Positions 1 to 12,720 of a stretch of DNA of 64,000 bases are shown here, in pieces. A program made the translations under genes and the position numbers. The notes beneath the pieces were generated by a model, which made no database searches, was not told where the DNA came from, and was given only the letters and a program-made list of their open reading frames with translations. Each line of letters begins with the position of its first letter. Within the stretch, counting starts at the first letter, position 1. The stretch is from positions 34,292,801-34,356,800 of the forward strand of contig OU744734.1 of NCBI GenBank assembly GCA_916613615.1. Reading direction: 5' to 3'. Source of the stretch: Steromphala cineraria. Taxonomy: Eukaryota > Mollusca > Gastropoda > Trochida > Trochidae.

Positions 1-861
1 AGTTACACACCCCATTAAACTGAGATGCAAATGTCAAATGCATATGTTGTAGCTGCAGAATCTTTTACCGTTTTTTTTCACATACCAAAATGTATTTGGG
101 GTTTACAGAATATCCTCGAAGAGCTTCTTCTCCAAAAGTGAGTCTCAGTCCGACTTTTCAAATCAAAATTATCAACTGTTCTTCCTCATATCTTCTCTCT
201 GTTACTGCTCTGTTAGCCCACTTTAGAGTGTCCTATGAGTTGAAGAGATGTGGTTAACGTCATCCATATTGACAGATGTCTTCTCCTTCATGTAACAGGC
301 AGCAGCATCTGAAAAATATAAAGGTAGGTTAATACAAATAAGATCATAATATTCTGTATTTTCGGGGTAAATTGATCTGCTTAATCGCCTGTCTGAGTCA
401 AGGCGCAGCAACAAAAACTGTCTTGCCCTGGTATGAAATCAGAACATGAACACCATCAATATGAATATTATATTCATCCACGCCGCTAATGACTGTAATT
501 TAGCAGTAGCGCCGTAAAACAATAACTCACTCCCCCAATCCATCTGTTACTTTGAAATATTGTATCTAACTTCTGAAATTTGCAGAAATTTTGAATTTAG
601 GAAGGTACAAAGCTATGATTGCAATTTCACTTAGCATTGCAGGGAACTTCAACAGAAGGAAAATTCATGAATAATCAGTTGATATTTACTAACTGAACTG
701 CAAGGACATTAGTGTAGCCATTTTGCTAAAGCAGAAACAGATGTTTAGTATTATGGTAGCATAACACAGGTTTATATGAAAACTGCATATGAATGTCTTT
801 ATATATCAAAAAAATAATGTGATTCAGCTGAAATGCATGGGTGTGTCCGCTTTAAGAGGCA

Positions 862-960
862 TTTTAGAAGTTGGAATGACAATAATGCTGAGGAATCGAA
901 TATATGGATGACAACTTCTTTCTTCATTGTATGCGACGTTTCGACACAGATTCTTGTGTC
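862..960 (+). repeat. Copy of a dispersed repeat also found at 5745-5876
   Basis: The stretch TTTTAGAAGTTGGAATGACA and the following TATATGGATGACAACTTC are shared with 5751-5805. The short open frame over 833-1018 is a by-product of this repeat. Flanking GTGTGTCC segments near 841 and an inverted copy near 1022 suggest a MITE of about 190 bp, though the ends are not well defined. Confidence 0.5.
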
Positions 961-1035
961 GTTCTCAATCTTATGTACACGTATATGCCTCCTACGTCAT
1001 TCCTCTTCCTCTGCTTGAGAAGGACACACGAATCT

Positions 1036-2378
1036 GTGTAACAACGCAGGGTCTTGACGTTGGTTGATGACAAGAGAACTGAGTTTATTTGGACTAATAC
1101 AATCTATTGAAGTGTATTTTGAATTTTATTGATATCTTCAAAATGTCTTATAATGTATTTTAGAAAATTAAGATATTGTTTAACAAATTGAAATTGAAAT
1201 AGAAATAGGACATTGACTGTCTTGATTCGAAAGTACACGATGATTTGTGATATGAAATATGATGAACAGATAAGATATGTAAGTCATACCGGTAAAGGCA
1301 ATGTAGACGACACGTGTCACGTTAAGCAATATATTCATGACCGATCATCGACAGGAATAGAAGAATCTTTGCGCGAATCATTAATATTTATGGAGCTAGT
1401 TCCTGCTTTTTGTAAAGAAAAAGTACTCCAAGGATATGATCTACGGCAAACGTTTCTAGGTTGAATAATGAATCTTTTGATCCTCTGAAAATATATAAGC
1501 TCATATTCATTGAGAAATTTGTTGTTTCGAAAACATGTGCGTAAAATCGCTCATTTGTTCTTGAAAATGTGTCGGAAATGAAAAGAAATACTTATGGACG
1601 GATGCCGGACAATATGAAATTAGCCCTAAATAATTTCTGGATATTTTTTTTTTAAAAAACATACAATGCAATGTACGTAAAGAGTACATAATGTCATTAA
1701 GTCGACACAACATGTATTTTAGTTACAAGAATATGATAATTGATATCTGTTTGGATATTACAAATCAGTCAGATTGAACAATTGCGTATACAAAATGTCA
1801 ATATGATATAGTCTAATCATTCTTAATCTATCTGCAAACCATATAAAAACTTTATCCGCGTAGAAAGCTATTCTTGTCACGAAAACGTTAATAATTATTG
1901 GAAATATCGTCTCTTGTGGCGGTACATCGAATTATCATGGACCCTTGCATTATAATATCTAGATACATTGCCTGAAATATTTTCAATCACTTACTGGTAC
2001 TGCGTAGTAGATGATTAATACATCCATACTGTCGATTGATACTTACACTAGAAATACAGTGGTTTCGTTACGTATACATGTTTTTTTTTAATCTCATGTT
2101 TTCGAAGCACTGTATTTCAACGAGAAAAGGAACAGAAAAACACATATTTTTTAGAAACGTTTTTGACATCCGAGGATAGCAATATATTTTTAACCAATAC
2201 CGACGCACCTTAATGACCATTTTTACTTTATAAGAACTTATTTATTCGTTCGAACTAAGTTATACTAAGATCATCTAGCTACTCAGCAAAATAGGCCAAG
2301 ACAATTTCAGGTTAGTGGGACAAACAAATAAATACAAACGATCCTGAGTTTGTCGCACATTGATCACATCTTCTCTTC
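1036..2378. other. No recognisable gene
   Basis: AT-rich, apparently single-copy DNA. An open frame at 1213-1464 (plus) begins at TTG and has no ATG near its start or convincing splice sites. I see nothing to support it. The flanking tract 1-832 is similar. Confidence 0.5.
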
Positions 2379-2457
2379 ATGCCTGTTCATTTATTGTTTA
2401 TATCAATAGTTCTTGTTGCCCTGTCAAGTTATAAAGAAATGGTATACATGAAACAGA

Positions 2458-2581
2458 AAGATTGTCTGGATAACTTTTATTGTGAAAATAACAGGTTTTG
2501 CTATTTAAATCTTCTTCCTTTATTAGGTATGGGAGAATTCTTCTGTGATGTTCACAATAAGGAAGTTGTCCGGACAATCTT
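2458..2581. repeat. Inverted repeat overlapping a small open frame
   Basis: Arms 2458-2486 and 2551-2581 pair over about 29 bp with four differences. The overlapping ATG frame 2379-2636 (85 codons) begins with a hydrophobic signal-like stretch (MPVHLLFISIVLVALSS) and holds four Cys. The opposite strand is also open and the arms dictate much of the sequence, so a MITE is more likely than a secreted peptide gene. I cannot exclude the latter. Confidence 0.45.
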
Positions 2582-3479
2582 GCCCTTATTGTTGCCATTA
2601 CTTTTTTTCTTTGTTAAAGGCATGACGATGAATTAAGTAATACGACTCAATGCCAATACGCAAGGTAATATATTCGATCTTCAACAATGAATGTAATCTT
2701 TATTTTGAATGCTCAAACACGTTGTATTTAAATGAATGGATTTCAGGTTTTTTTCAAATTAATGAAATGTTTAATAATTCTAATGGATATTCAAACCAAT
2801 GTTTATGAAAATCTCCAATTTCATATTAAGCTAGAATATAACGAGGTTAATACAAGATACTCGTTTATAAGTATCACCAACCTAAATTAATGAATTAAAT
2901 CCGTACTAAGAATATTGCCCAAAAGAAATGAATTAAACCTTTCCCAAGGCTATTCAATCTCTCGTAACGAATGAAATCATTCCAGGGGATATTGAAACTA
3001 AGGTAATAACTGAAATCAATTAGACAGATGCTCTAAGGCTCTGTACACGTAAACACCAAGTAGGATAACGACCGATCCAAGATAGGAGATAAGGTAAAAA
3101 AAACCAGGTAGATTTAAAAGCATTTTTACGATTTTGTTGGGAACATCAACTTGGTAGGGAGATATGCAAGTGTAAGTGGTAGTTTGTACACGAAGAAGTA
3201 ATGTAGTTCAAGCATGTTCGTAAATGAAGACATTCAAATGGTGGCATCTAAAAAGAATGTCCTTCAAAGGCGTTAGTTCGGTAATATCCATTGAGGGGAA
3301 TAAGTATTGTAACAGCATTGTCTCGAAGTCCGTGAAATAAAGAGCAACTAATCCTTCTTGCTAATATTATTTTCGTGATTTGTTCTTATTTCAGTATTAC
3401 AGAAAAGATTCATACAGTGGATTCAAGTTAAAGGCAAAGTTATATTGGCTTCGTTAAAAAAGTTTATCTCTATTGTAGG

Positions 3480-4262
3480 TGACCTGTGATAGATGGTAGG
3501 TGCGCCGTATTGATTGATAGAAGGTGTTCTGTGATAATATAGATGGTAAGTGTTCTGTGATGATATATGGTAGGTGTGCTGAGATGATAGACGGTATGTG
3601 TTCTGTGATAATATGGTAGGTATGCTTTGTTGATAGATATTTGTTGTGCTGTGTTGATGGATGGTAGGCGTTCTGTGTTGATAGATGGTAGGCGTTCTGT
3701 GTTGATAGATTGTAAGTGTTCTGTGATGATAGATGGTAGGTGTGCTGAGATGATAGACGGTATGTGTTCTGTGTTGATATATGGTAAGTGTTCTGTGATA
3801 ATATGGTAGGTGTGCATTGTTGATAGATATGTATTGTGCTGTGATGATAGATGGTAGGCGTTCTGTGTTGATGGATGGTAGGCGTTCTGTGTTGATAGAT
3901 GGTAGGCGTTCTGTGTTGATAGATTGTAAGTGTTCTGTGATGATAGATGGTAGGTGTGCTGAGATGATAGACGGTATGTGTTCTGTGTTGATATATGGTA
4001 AGTGTTCTGTGATAATATGGTAGGTGTGCTTTGTTGATAGATATGTATTGTGCTGTGATGATAGATGGTAGGCGTTCTGTGTTGATAGATGGTAGGCGTT
4101 CTGTGATGATAGATAGTATGTGTGCTGTGATGATAGATATTTGTTGTGCTGTGTTGATAGATGGTAGGCGTTCTGTGTTGATAGATGGTAGGTGTTCTGT
4201 GTTGATAGATGGTAGGTGTTCTGTGTTGATAGACGGTAGTTGTTGATAGATGGCAGACGTGC
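3480..4262. repeat. 24-bp minisatellite with a 214-bp higher-order repeat
   Basis: The array is built from a 24-bp unit of the form GTTGATAGATGGTAGGCG plus TTCTGT. Variants replace GTTGATAGA with GATGATAGA, GATAATA or TTGATATA. A block of nine units with a 2-bp deletion recurs with period 214 bp (around 3817 and 4031), and a 190-bp version (one unit shorter) starts near 3627. Because 24 is divisible by 3, the array reads open on both strands (a 281-codon frame on minus, 60-71 codon frames on plus). Those frames are repeat-driven and not genes. Confidence 0.92.
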
Positions 4263-4710
4263 TGTCATGACACTAGATAAGATCCTATGATATTTTTTTC
4301 ATGATAAAGATAAACAGAGAGGGAAGGGAAATTTATTACAATCAAAATATATTGATAAAAGGTGCATAGAATAACATTTACAGTGAAACTGCTATCTTTA
4401 ATGTGTTTATAAGAAACAGAAAAAAAGGCTGCTTAAAAGAAATGTTGAAAAGTTTTAAGAATTGTGCTATTCTATAAAAGGGAACTAAGGAACAGAAAAA
4501 AACATTGCGGACTTTGTTTTTTTTTTCATGTTGAAAATGTCAGTGATAAAACAACGGCACGACCTTTCAGCTTCTAGTCACAATGAAAAATCAATAGTGA
4601 CAGATCAGGTTTTGGATGGACAACTAGCGTTAAAAAACAATGCAATTGAGTGTATAAATACAATAGAGATTGCTGTTTTTTGGTGTGTTTTGTCTTCCAC
4701 ATTTTTTGTG

Positions 4711-4740
4711 CATATATATATATGATATATATATATTCAT
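4711..4740. repeat. AT dinucleotide microsatellite
   Basis: Two short (AT)n runs lie either side of a TGATA and together form an imperfect palindrome. They follow a T-rich stretch. No gene context was seen. Confidence 0.8.
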
Positions 4741-5783
4741 ACACATAGTTCATTCATAGTTAGACATTGGATGGTGGATATAAGGTACAATTGGTATTGA
4801 GCATCGTCTTTTAAATCTTTTTTTATGGACAAAAGGCAAACGATTGCTTATGTAAATAAGTGGTGACAACTTCACCGACATTTAACAAACTAGTTGTATT
4901 GACATGAAGAGTAGGCCATGCCTTTGTTATAACATAATAGTTTAAATATTCCCTTCGGATTTTTCAAATAGTTATGTTTGACTCTTTATTATAGCATTTC
5001 AGAATAATTTGCATAATCAACAAAGTTATAACATTAAATGGGTCGTTGTTTTTGGATTTCTTTCTTTGTGAATTATGCTATTGATTGTAAAAATACAATA
5101 GAAATTGATGTTGGCTAAATATTTATTGCAATTTGAAACTACAACATTACTTGAATTAGTTGTTTCAAAATGATTTCTCTGATACGCAAATTGAAGCAAA
5201 TTTTAAAAATAACTTACAAAATCTAACAATAACAACTGTCCTACAAGTTTTGCTATACTGTCTTTCGGTATTTTTCAATCACGATGTCTTGCAAAATAAG
5301 TAAATAGATAAAGTTGGAAGAAACCAAAGAAATTAATAAGGTGAGATGACAAACTTTTAACATTTGCAAAATGTCAGAAATATTTTCCAAAGAGTTGTCT
5401 GAATCACGATATCTTTGCAAGCAGATAAATGATGAATCGACAGATTTGATTTTAAAAACATGCATTAATGTGAATTATTTTGTTTGATGTTAATTTCCAT
5501 AATCAGTAAATGATTTCATTTTAACAATCTGTACTTTTCCCAAAATCAGGATTAGAACATTAAAGTTGAATCTGATTAATGAAGCATTCTTATTCTCCTG
5601 TTTCTTGTATCCATTTGCGGTTTGTGCTTGACATAATAAGTTTGTTAAATTGTTGCACGCGGCTTTACATATACTTTTACATTTACTTTAACTATTTAAA
5701 ATTGATTTACAGGAACAATCTGTCATTAGTAAAAAAAGTTCTGTGTGAGGCGTTTTAGAAGTTGGAATGACAATAATGCAGTG

Positions 5784-5876
5784 GAATATATGGATGACAA
5801 CTTCTTTGTTCAGTACGCACGAATCTGTGTCGAAATGTCGCATACAATGAACAAAGAAGTTGTCGTCCATATATTC
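5784..5876. repeat. Hairpin repeat with 29-bp arms
   Basis: Arms 5784-5812 and 5848-5876 are inverted complements with one mismatch, around a 35-bp loop. The left flank from 5745 matches the repeat copy at 862-960. It is probably a foldback-type MITE. Confidence 0.75.
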
Positions 5877-6639
5877 ATCTGCCTTCTTTATTGATAATGC
5901 AAACTGTTTGATGTTCACTTCAGTTTTCAACAATATCTGATTTAGGTAATTATTTAGCGAAATCGAATTATTTCTGTATACATATAGATGTGATGTACAC
6001 TAGGTATATGGCGCAGTATTAAATGTATCATTGTCATGACATCTAAACTTAAATCAAAAACAAAAATATCATTTAAGAAAGGAATTGGTCTCTTCATTAT
6101 CAAAGATTTTTTTTTATAAACCGTTAGATATATGTATGAAAGCAGTTTCTGCTGACAATATAATGTACATTTGAAAATGAGAAGGAACATATATTTGTAA
6201 ATTTCAAACTACACAAATGCAAAAGGAAAGCATGACGGAATCCGTTTGATACAGGAACTGAATTATTCATAGCATTCAATCCGAATGCAACTTCTGGAAA
6301 GACCTTATGAGAAGCAAATTCAGTTAGTTTCAAATCTTCAAACATAACAATGGTTATCAGTTTCAAGTGAAGATATTTCCATTGCTTTGTGCCCTCATTG
6401 TAACAACAGCAAGTTAGAAAATGAATATCAAGCATTATTAAAATGTCCTATTTTATAATAATGTACGAACTTAATATATACCATGTTATTATTACACCAA
6501 CCCAAATCAAGACAAATGTATAAGCCTATTGAATACAACATCGGTTAATATTTTATGACACTTAGCTGTGTTTTGTGCTAAAGTATGACCTGTACGTGAG
6601 AACAAAGTGTAAAGTGTAAAGGCGCTCCAGAATAATTGT

Positions 6640-6712
6640 ATATGGAATAAATTTGTCATTGCACTGTTGGCCTCATGGCCATTTATACAAATAAAACCTG
6701 TCTGTCTGTTAT
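6640..6712 (+). mobile_element. Retroposon 3' tail (LINE/SINE type)
   Basis: A GGCCTCATGGCC mini-hairpin is followed by ACAAATAAAACCTGTC and a (CTGT)n tail. This layout of a small hairpin, AATAAA-like motif and tetranucleotide tail is typical of LINE or SINE 3' ends. No tRNA-like head was found upstream, so the copy is probably 5' truncated. The SINE at 34705-35036 ends in a similar way. Confidence 0.35.
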
Positions 6713-6947
6713 CAGTTTCCCGTTTTACATTGTCCAAATAAAAAGCTGATCAGTAAAGGATTTCATAAACGCAGAAACATATTTAGTCATTGCCATGAAA
6801 AGAAAAAGATTAAGGATGTTGGTAACAAACAAAAGCCGCGATAAAATCGACCTCTTTAAAGTATCGAGAGTTCTTTATTAATAATAAAGGCCACATTCAA
6901 TTGAATAACGTATTGAATCAGCAAATGAAACTTGAATTATGCTATGT

Positions 6948-7045
6948 TTAAAGGGGCAGTAGCACGATTTTCGAAAATTTTATATTTTATATTTTCCACT
7001 GATGATTGTATTGCTAAATGTATTATTTTGATAGTTTGATAGATC
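6948..7045 (+). mobile_element. T2/Kolobok-like MITE, 5' fragment
   Basis: It starts TTAAAGGGGCAGTAGCACG, then matches the family through AATGTATTATTTTGATAG before homology stops. The 3' half is missing. Family features are described at 11830-12193. Confidence 0.8.
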
Positions 7046-10000
7046 CTGTTTGCACGTCAATTTCAATACAGCAAAACAACTACAAACAAAACATGTTAAC
7101 AGGTTTTCAATTCACAATAAACAGTTTGATTCCGTTTCCTCCTACTTAATCTTATTGATATCTTTGACTTGCAGATAGATTGACAGTAAGAAATGGTAAT
7201 ATAAAGAATCATTCACTATTGATATAAACATTGATTTGAGCATCCTAGTTTCCTTATAAGGTGTCTGTCTTACACTGAGCAGATGTTGTTTCCATCGATC
7301 CAACAACTATCCAATTATAGGAATCATAAGTGCAAAGAAAATACATCCTTACATTTCCGATTTCTATTGGTGAAGTTAAATCAAGTTCACCATGCCAATG
7401 CACAGCTGTGTAAATGTACACCAACAGGGCAAGATTAGAAATCGAACAGTTCGTCACAGAGGTTTATAACATCAATTGCGTAAACACAGAAGGCTTAGAC
7501 AAATGTTTCTGTCAATGTCCATTTATGCTGTTATTGAAGTAGTTGATGTCGATCGAGATTCTGGTTTCAAGTATACCAAAGTATTTACGTAGGTGAAATC
7601 AAAACATAACGTCAGACCATTAGTCAAAATCTGCACCTGCGTCGTTGTTACATACAAAGCTGAATACAGTTTACATTAGCGTATTTATGACGGAAAATAC
7701 ATTCACAAACACACCGTAATTGGGTAAATATTTTTGCACAGAGACAAAAATATCATGAATCAATTAAAAAGGGAAACGTTCATAAACATATTTTTACAAT
7801 GAACATGAAATCTATTACTGCATAGAAAGTGAAAGAATCTGAGAAATTTAGATTTAGCCTTGAAAAAGTTCTTCATTTTAATTACATTTAATATTTATAC
7901 TACAGCTCGATGTTAGACAATGGTTACTATTTTAAGAGCGACGTTTCTAGATTGAAAACAAATGCTTGAGACACCAATGGTGAACAATTAAAGAAACAAG
8001 TTTCCCCTGATAAACGTTAAGAGATGATTTACTCAATTTACATAAATCTTCAAGAATTTTGTGAGTGATCGATTTCAAATGACATACTTAATGAATAATA
8101 GATAATCCTCAACCATCATATATTTTGCACTTACTTAGACTTATGATGTGAGCTATAAAAATGTTAAGAATTTAAGTGCAAATTGTACTAACGAGAAACA
8201 TTACATCATCATGCAACTAATTCTTCGGGAGTATTACAAACTCAATCGACCAAATGCCCAAGAATGTGCCTGATCAGCAAAATCAAATTTCATAATTTCT
8301 TGTAAAAATTAAAATACGAAGTCAATTCTTTAACCAATTACAAACTGAACAAATTTACGACATAACAACTGTAATCCAACCACGTTAACAATGTAAGTAA
8401 CAATTCGATGTTAGAATCATGGATTTATCAATTGCCACTGCAAAACTCCAAACTACAGTAGTATGTGAGCTTACAAAAGATAACGATCTAAATAAGAAAC
8501 CTTCTATTGATAACGCATTTAAAACTAAACATATCCACCGATCACACAGCCTAATCAGAACCTTCAAGCTAATTCCTGACATGTAATAATGAAAATACAT
8601 GTCTAATTATCAATAGACCCAAAACCCAAACTTACTCTAAAACATTGAAAGACATTCTTGCAATATGTCCACAATTACTAGAAATCTTATTTTACTTATA
8701 TAAATTATTTATTTCAAACAATCTATTTGGTTCAACAACTTATCGAATATTGAATCAACCTGACTAATGATACAATTAGAATAAAATATATCAATAATTT
8801 ACGAGAACAGACGAGGGGAAATCCATAGGAATAAGAGAGCACTACCATTATGTCTGTACAAATATACAGGAATATCACACTCTTGCCTAATGTCACAGTA
8901 CGATTGTCGTGGGTGTATTGGCGTTTTGAACTTTCAAAGAATGTGATAACACAGAATTACAAATACAATAAAACACACAATAACATATCATATTCGACCT
9001 AGACATCCACATATCCAAATATGGTATGAAACTAATGTTATTCGCCTACGAAACTATAACTGACAGAAAAGGTATTCCGTATTGCATGTCTTTTCATTAT
9101 GAAGCGAATTTCTGACATCAATATTAATTGCTATACGTGCAAAAGGTATATACTAGGGGAATGATTTGTTTATGATACACAGTCCTAGTGCAAGATTAAA
9201 AAGACTGAGATTCAAACAATGCACAATTCAAACAAGACTATCAGAAATCCGCATTTATATATGAAGAACGTATTTTCAAATAGATTGATAGCACATCCAA
9301 ACCCAATATTTTAAAACTATGAAATATTTGAGATTCTCATACAAACAAACAAGTTATCATCCGAAAGATCGTAAATGTATTAACTTTTCCTTTGCTGATA
9401 TTTGTTTGAATAGAGAGCATCTTAACATATAAAACTAAAAATGAACCTTTAAAATCCAACAAAGATCACAAACATATTAAAATCGATTTACACGTTACCA
9501 ATTATTCAAGTACTTATGAATTAATAAAAGACAACACATAACCAAATAAAAGTTAAATTGGTAAGCATTTCATTATCAAACATTCAAGCTGAGTATACAC
9601 GATTTTTTTCTTTTAACCATGATGCATTGAATACTTTTAAACTTCTTTTTCATAGCTACGTTTCTTGCGTTAAGATATAAAATCAGTATTTACAGGAACA
9701 TCAACAAGAACAACTATAACAATTCAAACACCCCTTCATAAATATTCACTACAACATAAGTAACACATCAAAATATTTAACGACGAGAACCTACCGTCAC
9801 TGCACAGTTGAGTAAAGTCCAAACTTATGTATAGCATGAGAAGACAACAATCCCAACGTGTTAGAATATTGATTGAAGAACTGCAAGCATCAATGCGGAC
9901 TCACGCTCGAGTATCCTTCTGTGCTTGCTGATTGGACCAGAGCGTGCTGTCTATCCACAGAGCTTGGTCTTGTGAAGTGCGCCCCAGGCTCTAGGTGTTA

Positions 10001-10345
10001 TTAGTATCATGACGCTTTTGTGTTTAATCATTAAAGCTAGTGTGTGCGCAACAAGTCTTGTTTTAGAATGGTCCTATTTCGTAGCCATATGATAACGTGC
10101 AAATAAGGGATATTGAAGGATCTTTTTTTTACGCCTTTCGACGACCATATGATGTAATTAGGGTGTGTGTGAAGATGATTATTTTAGGATAACCAATATC
10201 TTGGGATATAAATAAGGGATATGTATTAGATATGTATGTAGGGTAAGAAGTTAGTCAAATGATGGATTTTTTAGTCTGCAATTAGTAGATCTTTTGTCGA
10301 TTAACAGGATTTAAAACGATTAATGTATTATTCATAAGTGTATTA
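7046..10345. other. Gene-poor AT-rich tract
   Basis: No repeat family, inverted repeat or convincing exon was found over 3.3 kb. The short minus frame 7254-7457 has a weak acceptor and donor around 7360-7412 but no partner. Around 9880-10000 the sequence is locally more GC-rich without an identifiable element. Confidence 0.5.
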
Positions 10346-10355
10346 CTCAAATTCT

Positions 10356-10450
10356 TTAAAGTTACCAATTGAAGAGTATAGGACAAGAAACATTCCTGAA
10401 ACGGTATGTTAAAAGCACTGCTAATGACATTCTTTGTAAAACGTTGATTT
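10356..10450 (+). repeat. Duplicated segment carrying an empty MITE target site
   Basis: This segment matches 12190-12285 (AATTGAAGAG, CCTGAAACGGTATG, CATTCTTTGTAAAACG). Its left flank ACTCAAATTCTTTAA matches the left flank of the MITE at 11830. A single TTAA at 10356-10359 replaces the TTAA-MITE-TTAA of the other copy, so this is the unoccupied paralogous site. Confidence 0.8.
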
Positions 10451-11064
10451 GAATATTCATAAGTGAATAATAATCTCTCGTAAATTTATTTAAAAAATTT
10501 ACTAATGAGATTCACGGAATTATGTTTACGATTTTTATTATGTGAAGTAAAAGTAACTTTTTAATGGTTTACTTTAATGAGTTAAAAGATATACTGACGC
10601 TATTGAAATCAGAATACAAAGCCTTCTTTCACCAAAACGATTTAACCGGACAGACATTATGCAACATTCAAATGAGATAAGGACATTGACATCAAATAGA
10701 AGTTAAAAATATGGAATGTGAGTGGTTCATCATTAGTACTTTAATACGGGTTAATAATCACTAAAACATGTGAGCACATACCAACGATCATTCCAGAACT
10801 AGTAAGAAAAGCTTGGCTTCAAAACCTCACCAGCTACCTTCATTAAACCTACTAGCATTCTGCGACAGTCCACAGTGACTTTCAATAAAGAGGTAATGAC
10901 AATTAAGTGGAAAGGCAAGTGAATTCTTCCGAACATGACCCTAGGGGGTCAGCAGGATTCGGATACGTCTTCAAATAAACACAGAAGCACCACAAGATCT
11001 GGACATTCCGCTTCCCAGGGGATGGACTCTAATTAGGGGAAATCGACTGTTCTATTGCTTCGGT

Positions 11065-11260
11065 AAGGTGCCCGTAGCATAGCTGTAGGTTTCCATGTCG
11101 GCCCGTGAATGGCCCTTTCGGTATTATGCTAAGGGCTAAGTCTGGGTTCAATCCCAAACGCAAAGGACTTTCATGTGGTTTTGTTGTCAAGGCTGGAACA
11201 GCTTGGAGCTATGACAAAGGTCATGCTCAAAAGGTATTCTGAGTGCGCTCCTTCGTTCAG
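11065..11260 (+). mobile_element. Possible tRNA-derived SINE
   Basis: A perfect A-box fit (TAGCATAGCTG, 11075-11085) and B-box (GGTTCAATCC, 11145-11154) lie 70 bp apart on the plus strand. That spacing fits a tRNA with a long variable arm or a degenerate head. No cloverleaf acceptor stem is visible and the 3' end is not clear, so a functional tRNA gene is unlikely. Confidence 0.3.
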
Positions 11261-11829
11261 GTGACCCATATTAGGTCATTTCACTTGTACAATGTAATGT
11301 CCTGTTTGCTTTTGACGTCATAAGTTTGACTTGGTTTTGATACATACGTTGGTCATTGCATATTCTTTTTTTAAAAACTTACATTCAAGGTGGTTAAGAA
11401 ATTTATGCATTGGTTGAATAAACTATTAACGCTTATAAACTATAACGATATCCTTTATCATGAATGCCCTTTATCTAAGGCATATTTAATCTAATTTGAT
11501 AACATTGTGGATATGCTAAACAGTTATTAGTTTGAAAGATACATCACAGTGTTAATATCATACATAATGAAGGGGTTAATTCATTGTTTGCCAAACTCAT
11601 ATAAACTCTTGACTTCCATATTCAATTGTACAAAATAAACAAAATGATGTTTGTTCATGGCTCGACTTAAGGAAAATGGCACTATAAACTCTTTACCTTT
11701 TAAATCCGCATTCAGTGTCGTATGTATGATTTCTTATAGTCAAGAACCAAACTATCTAAAACTTGACATATTTTAACTAACATCTATCTATATGGAAACC
11801 CCGAGTCATTCACACAAAGCTCAAATGCT

Positions 11830-12193
11830 TTAAAGGGGCAGTAGCACGTGTTTTGATAATTTTACTTTCAAAATTTTTCACTGATAATTGTAAGTTAATG
11901 TTAAATGTATTATTTTGACAGTGTCAGAAATATCATTACACAAGCCAATTACCCATAGTCAGAGGAGAAAGTATGAAAATTCAACCAAAATCCATTGGCG
12001 GCCATTTTGTGTGAACACCTTTAATTCATTTTGTGTAAGAAAAAGGAATCGCATGGCTAAACTTTATGTTGTATACTTGAATTATTACTGCTCCATTTAG
12101 TTTTAAAACATTGTCTTTCAATTTGAACCATTAATTTTCATTTCCCTGACCTCACCTTATATTCCCCCTTAAAACGTGCTACTGCCCCTTTAA
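11830..12193 (+). mobile_element. T2/Kolobok-like MITE, complete copy
   Basis: The 356-bp element is flanked by TTAA duplications (11830-11833 and 12190-12193) with terminal inverted repeats AGGGGCAGTAGCACG and CGTGCTACTGCCCCT. TTAA insertion with termini TTAAAGGGG matches the TTAAAGGRR ends known for T2-type (Kolobok) MITEs of vertebrates. The internal block GGCGGCCATTTTGTGTGAAC is the best conserved part of the family. The paralogous site at 10356-10359 is empty, proving insertion. It encodes no transposase. An open frame of 61 codons (11915-12100) recurs in some other copies but is probably not a gene. Confidence 0.95.
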
Positions 12194-12720
12194 AGTCACG
12201 AATTGAAGAGATATGACAAGAAAAGTTCCTGAAACGGTATGTTAAAAGCACTGCAAATGGCATTCTTTGTAAAACGTTGATGTGAGAATGTGAGGTAATC
12301 TTTGGGAGACATCACTAACGTTTTGACACTGATATATGTAGCAGTTTGATAAATTTAAACCTTCTTTCCGCTCTTAAACGATAACAGCAATTGTAAAAAG
12401 GTTTGTGAATTTAAGACAAAAATTCCTCGAAATGCTTTAAACATACTTTGAAATGATAAATGATAAATCTTGCAGAATTCAATCTGGTATTAAAAAAATA
12501 TTCTCCACTAATGTTGCAAATAAATGGTAGTGACGTAAGTTCTTGCATTAATTGTTCAGTGAAGATATCAAGAAAAAATATCATAGAAATCTATGAATTT
12601 GTTAATAAAGGGGATATGACTTTTCAATATGTTACCCACGAGGGCAGATATATAGGGGTTCATATTTTTAGAGGATGCCCCAGGGTAACATATAACTTTT
12701 TTTATTGTGACGTCATGATA

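Noticed and set aside
3423..4268. 281-codon minus frame rich in HLSTQNTY-type repeats
   Set aside because: Entirely the 24-bp minisatellite read in frame. The other strand is open too.
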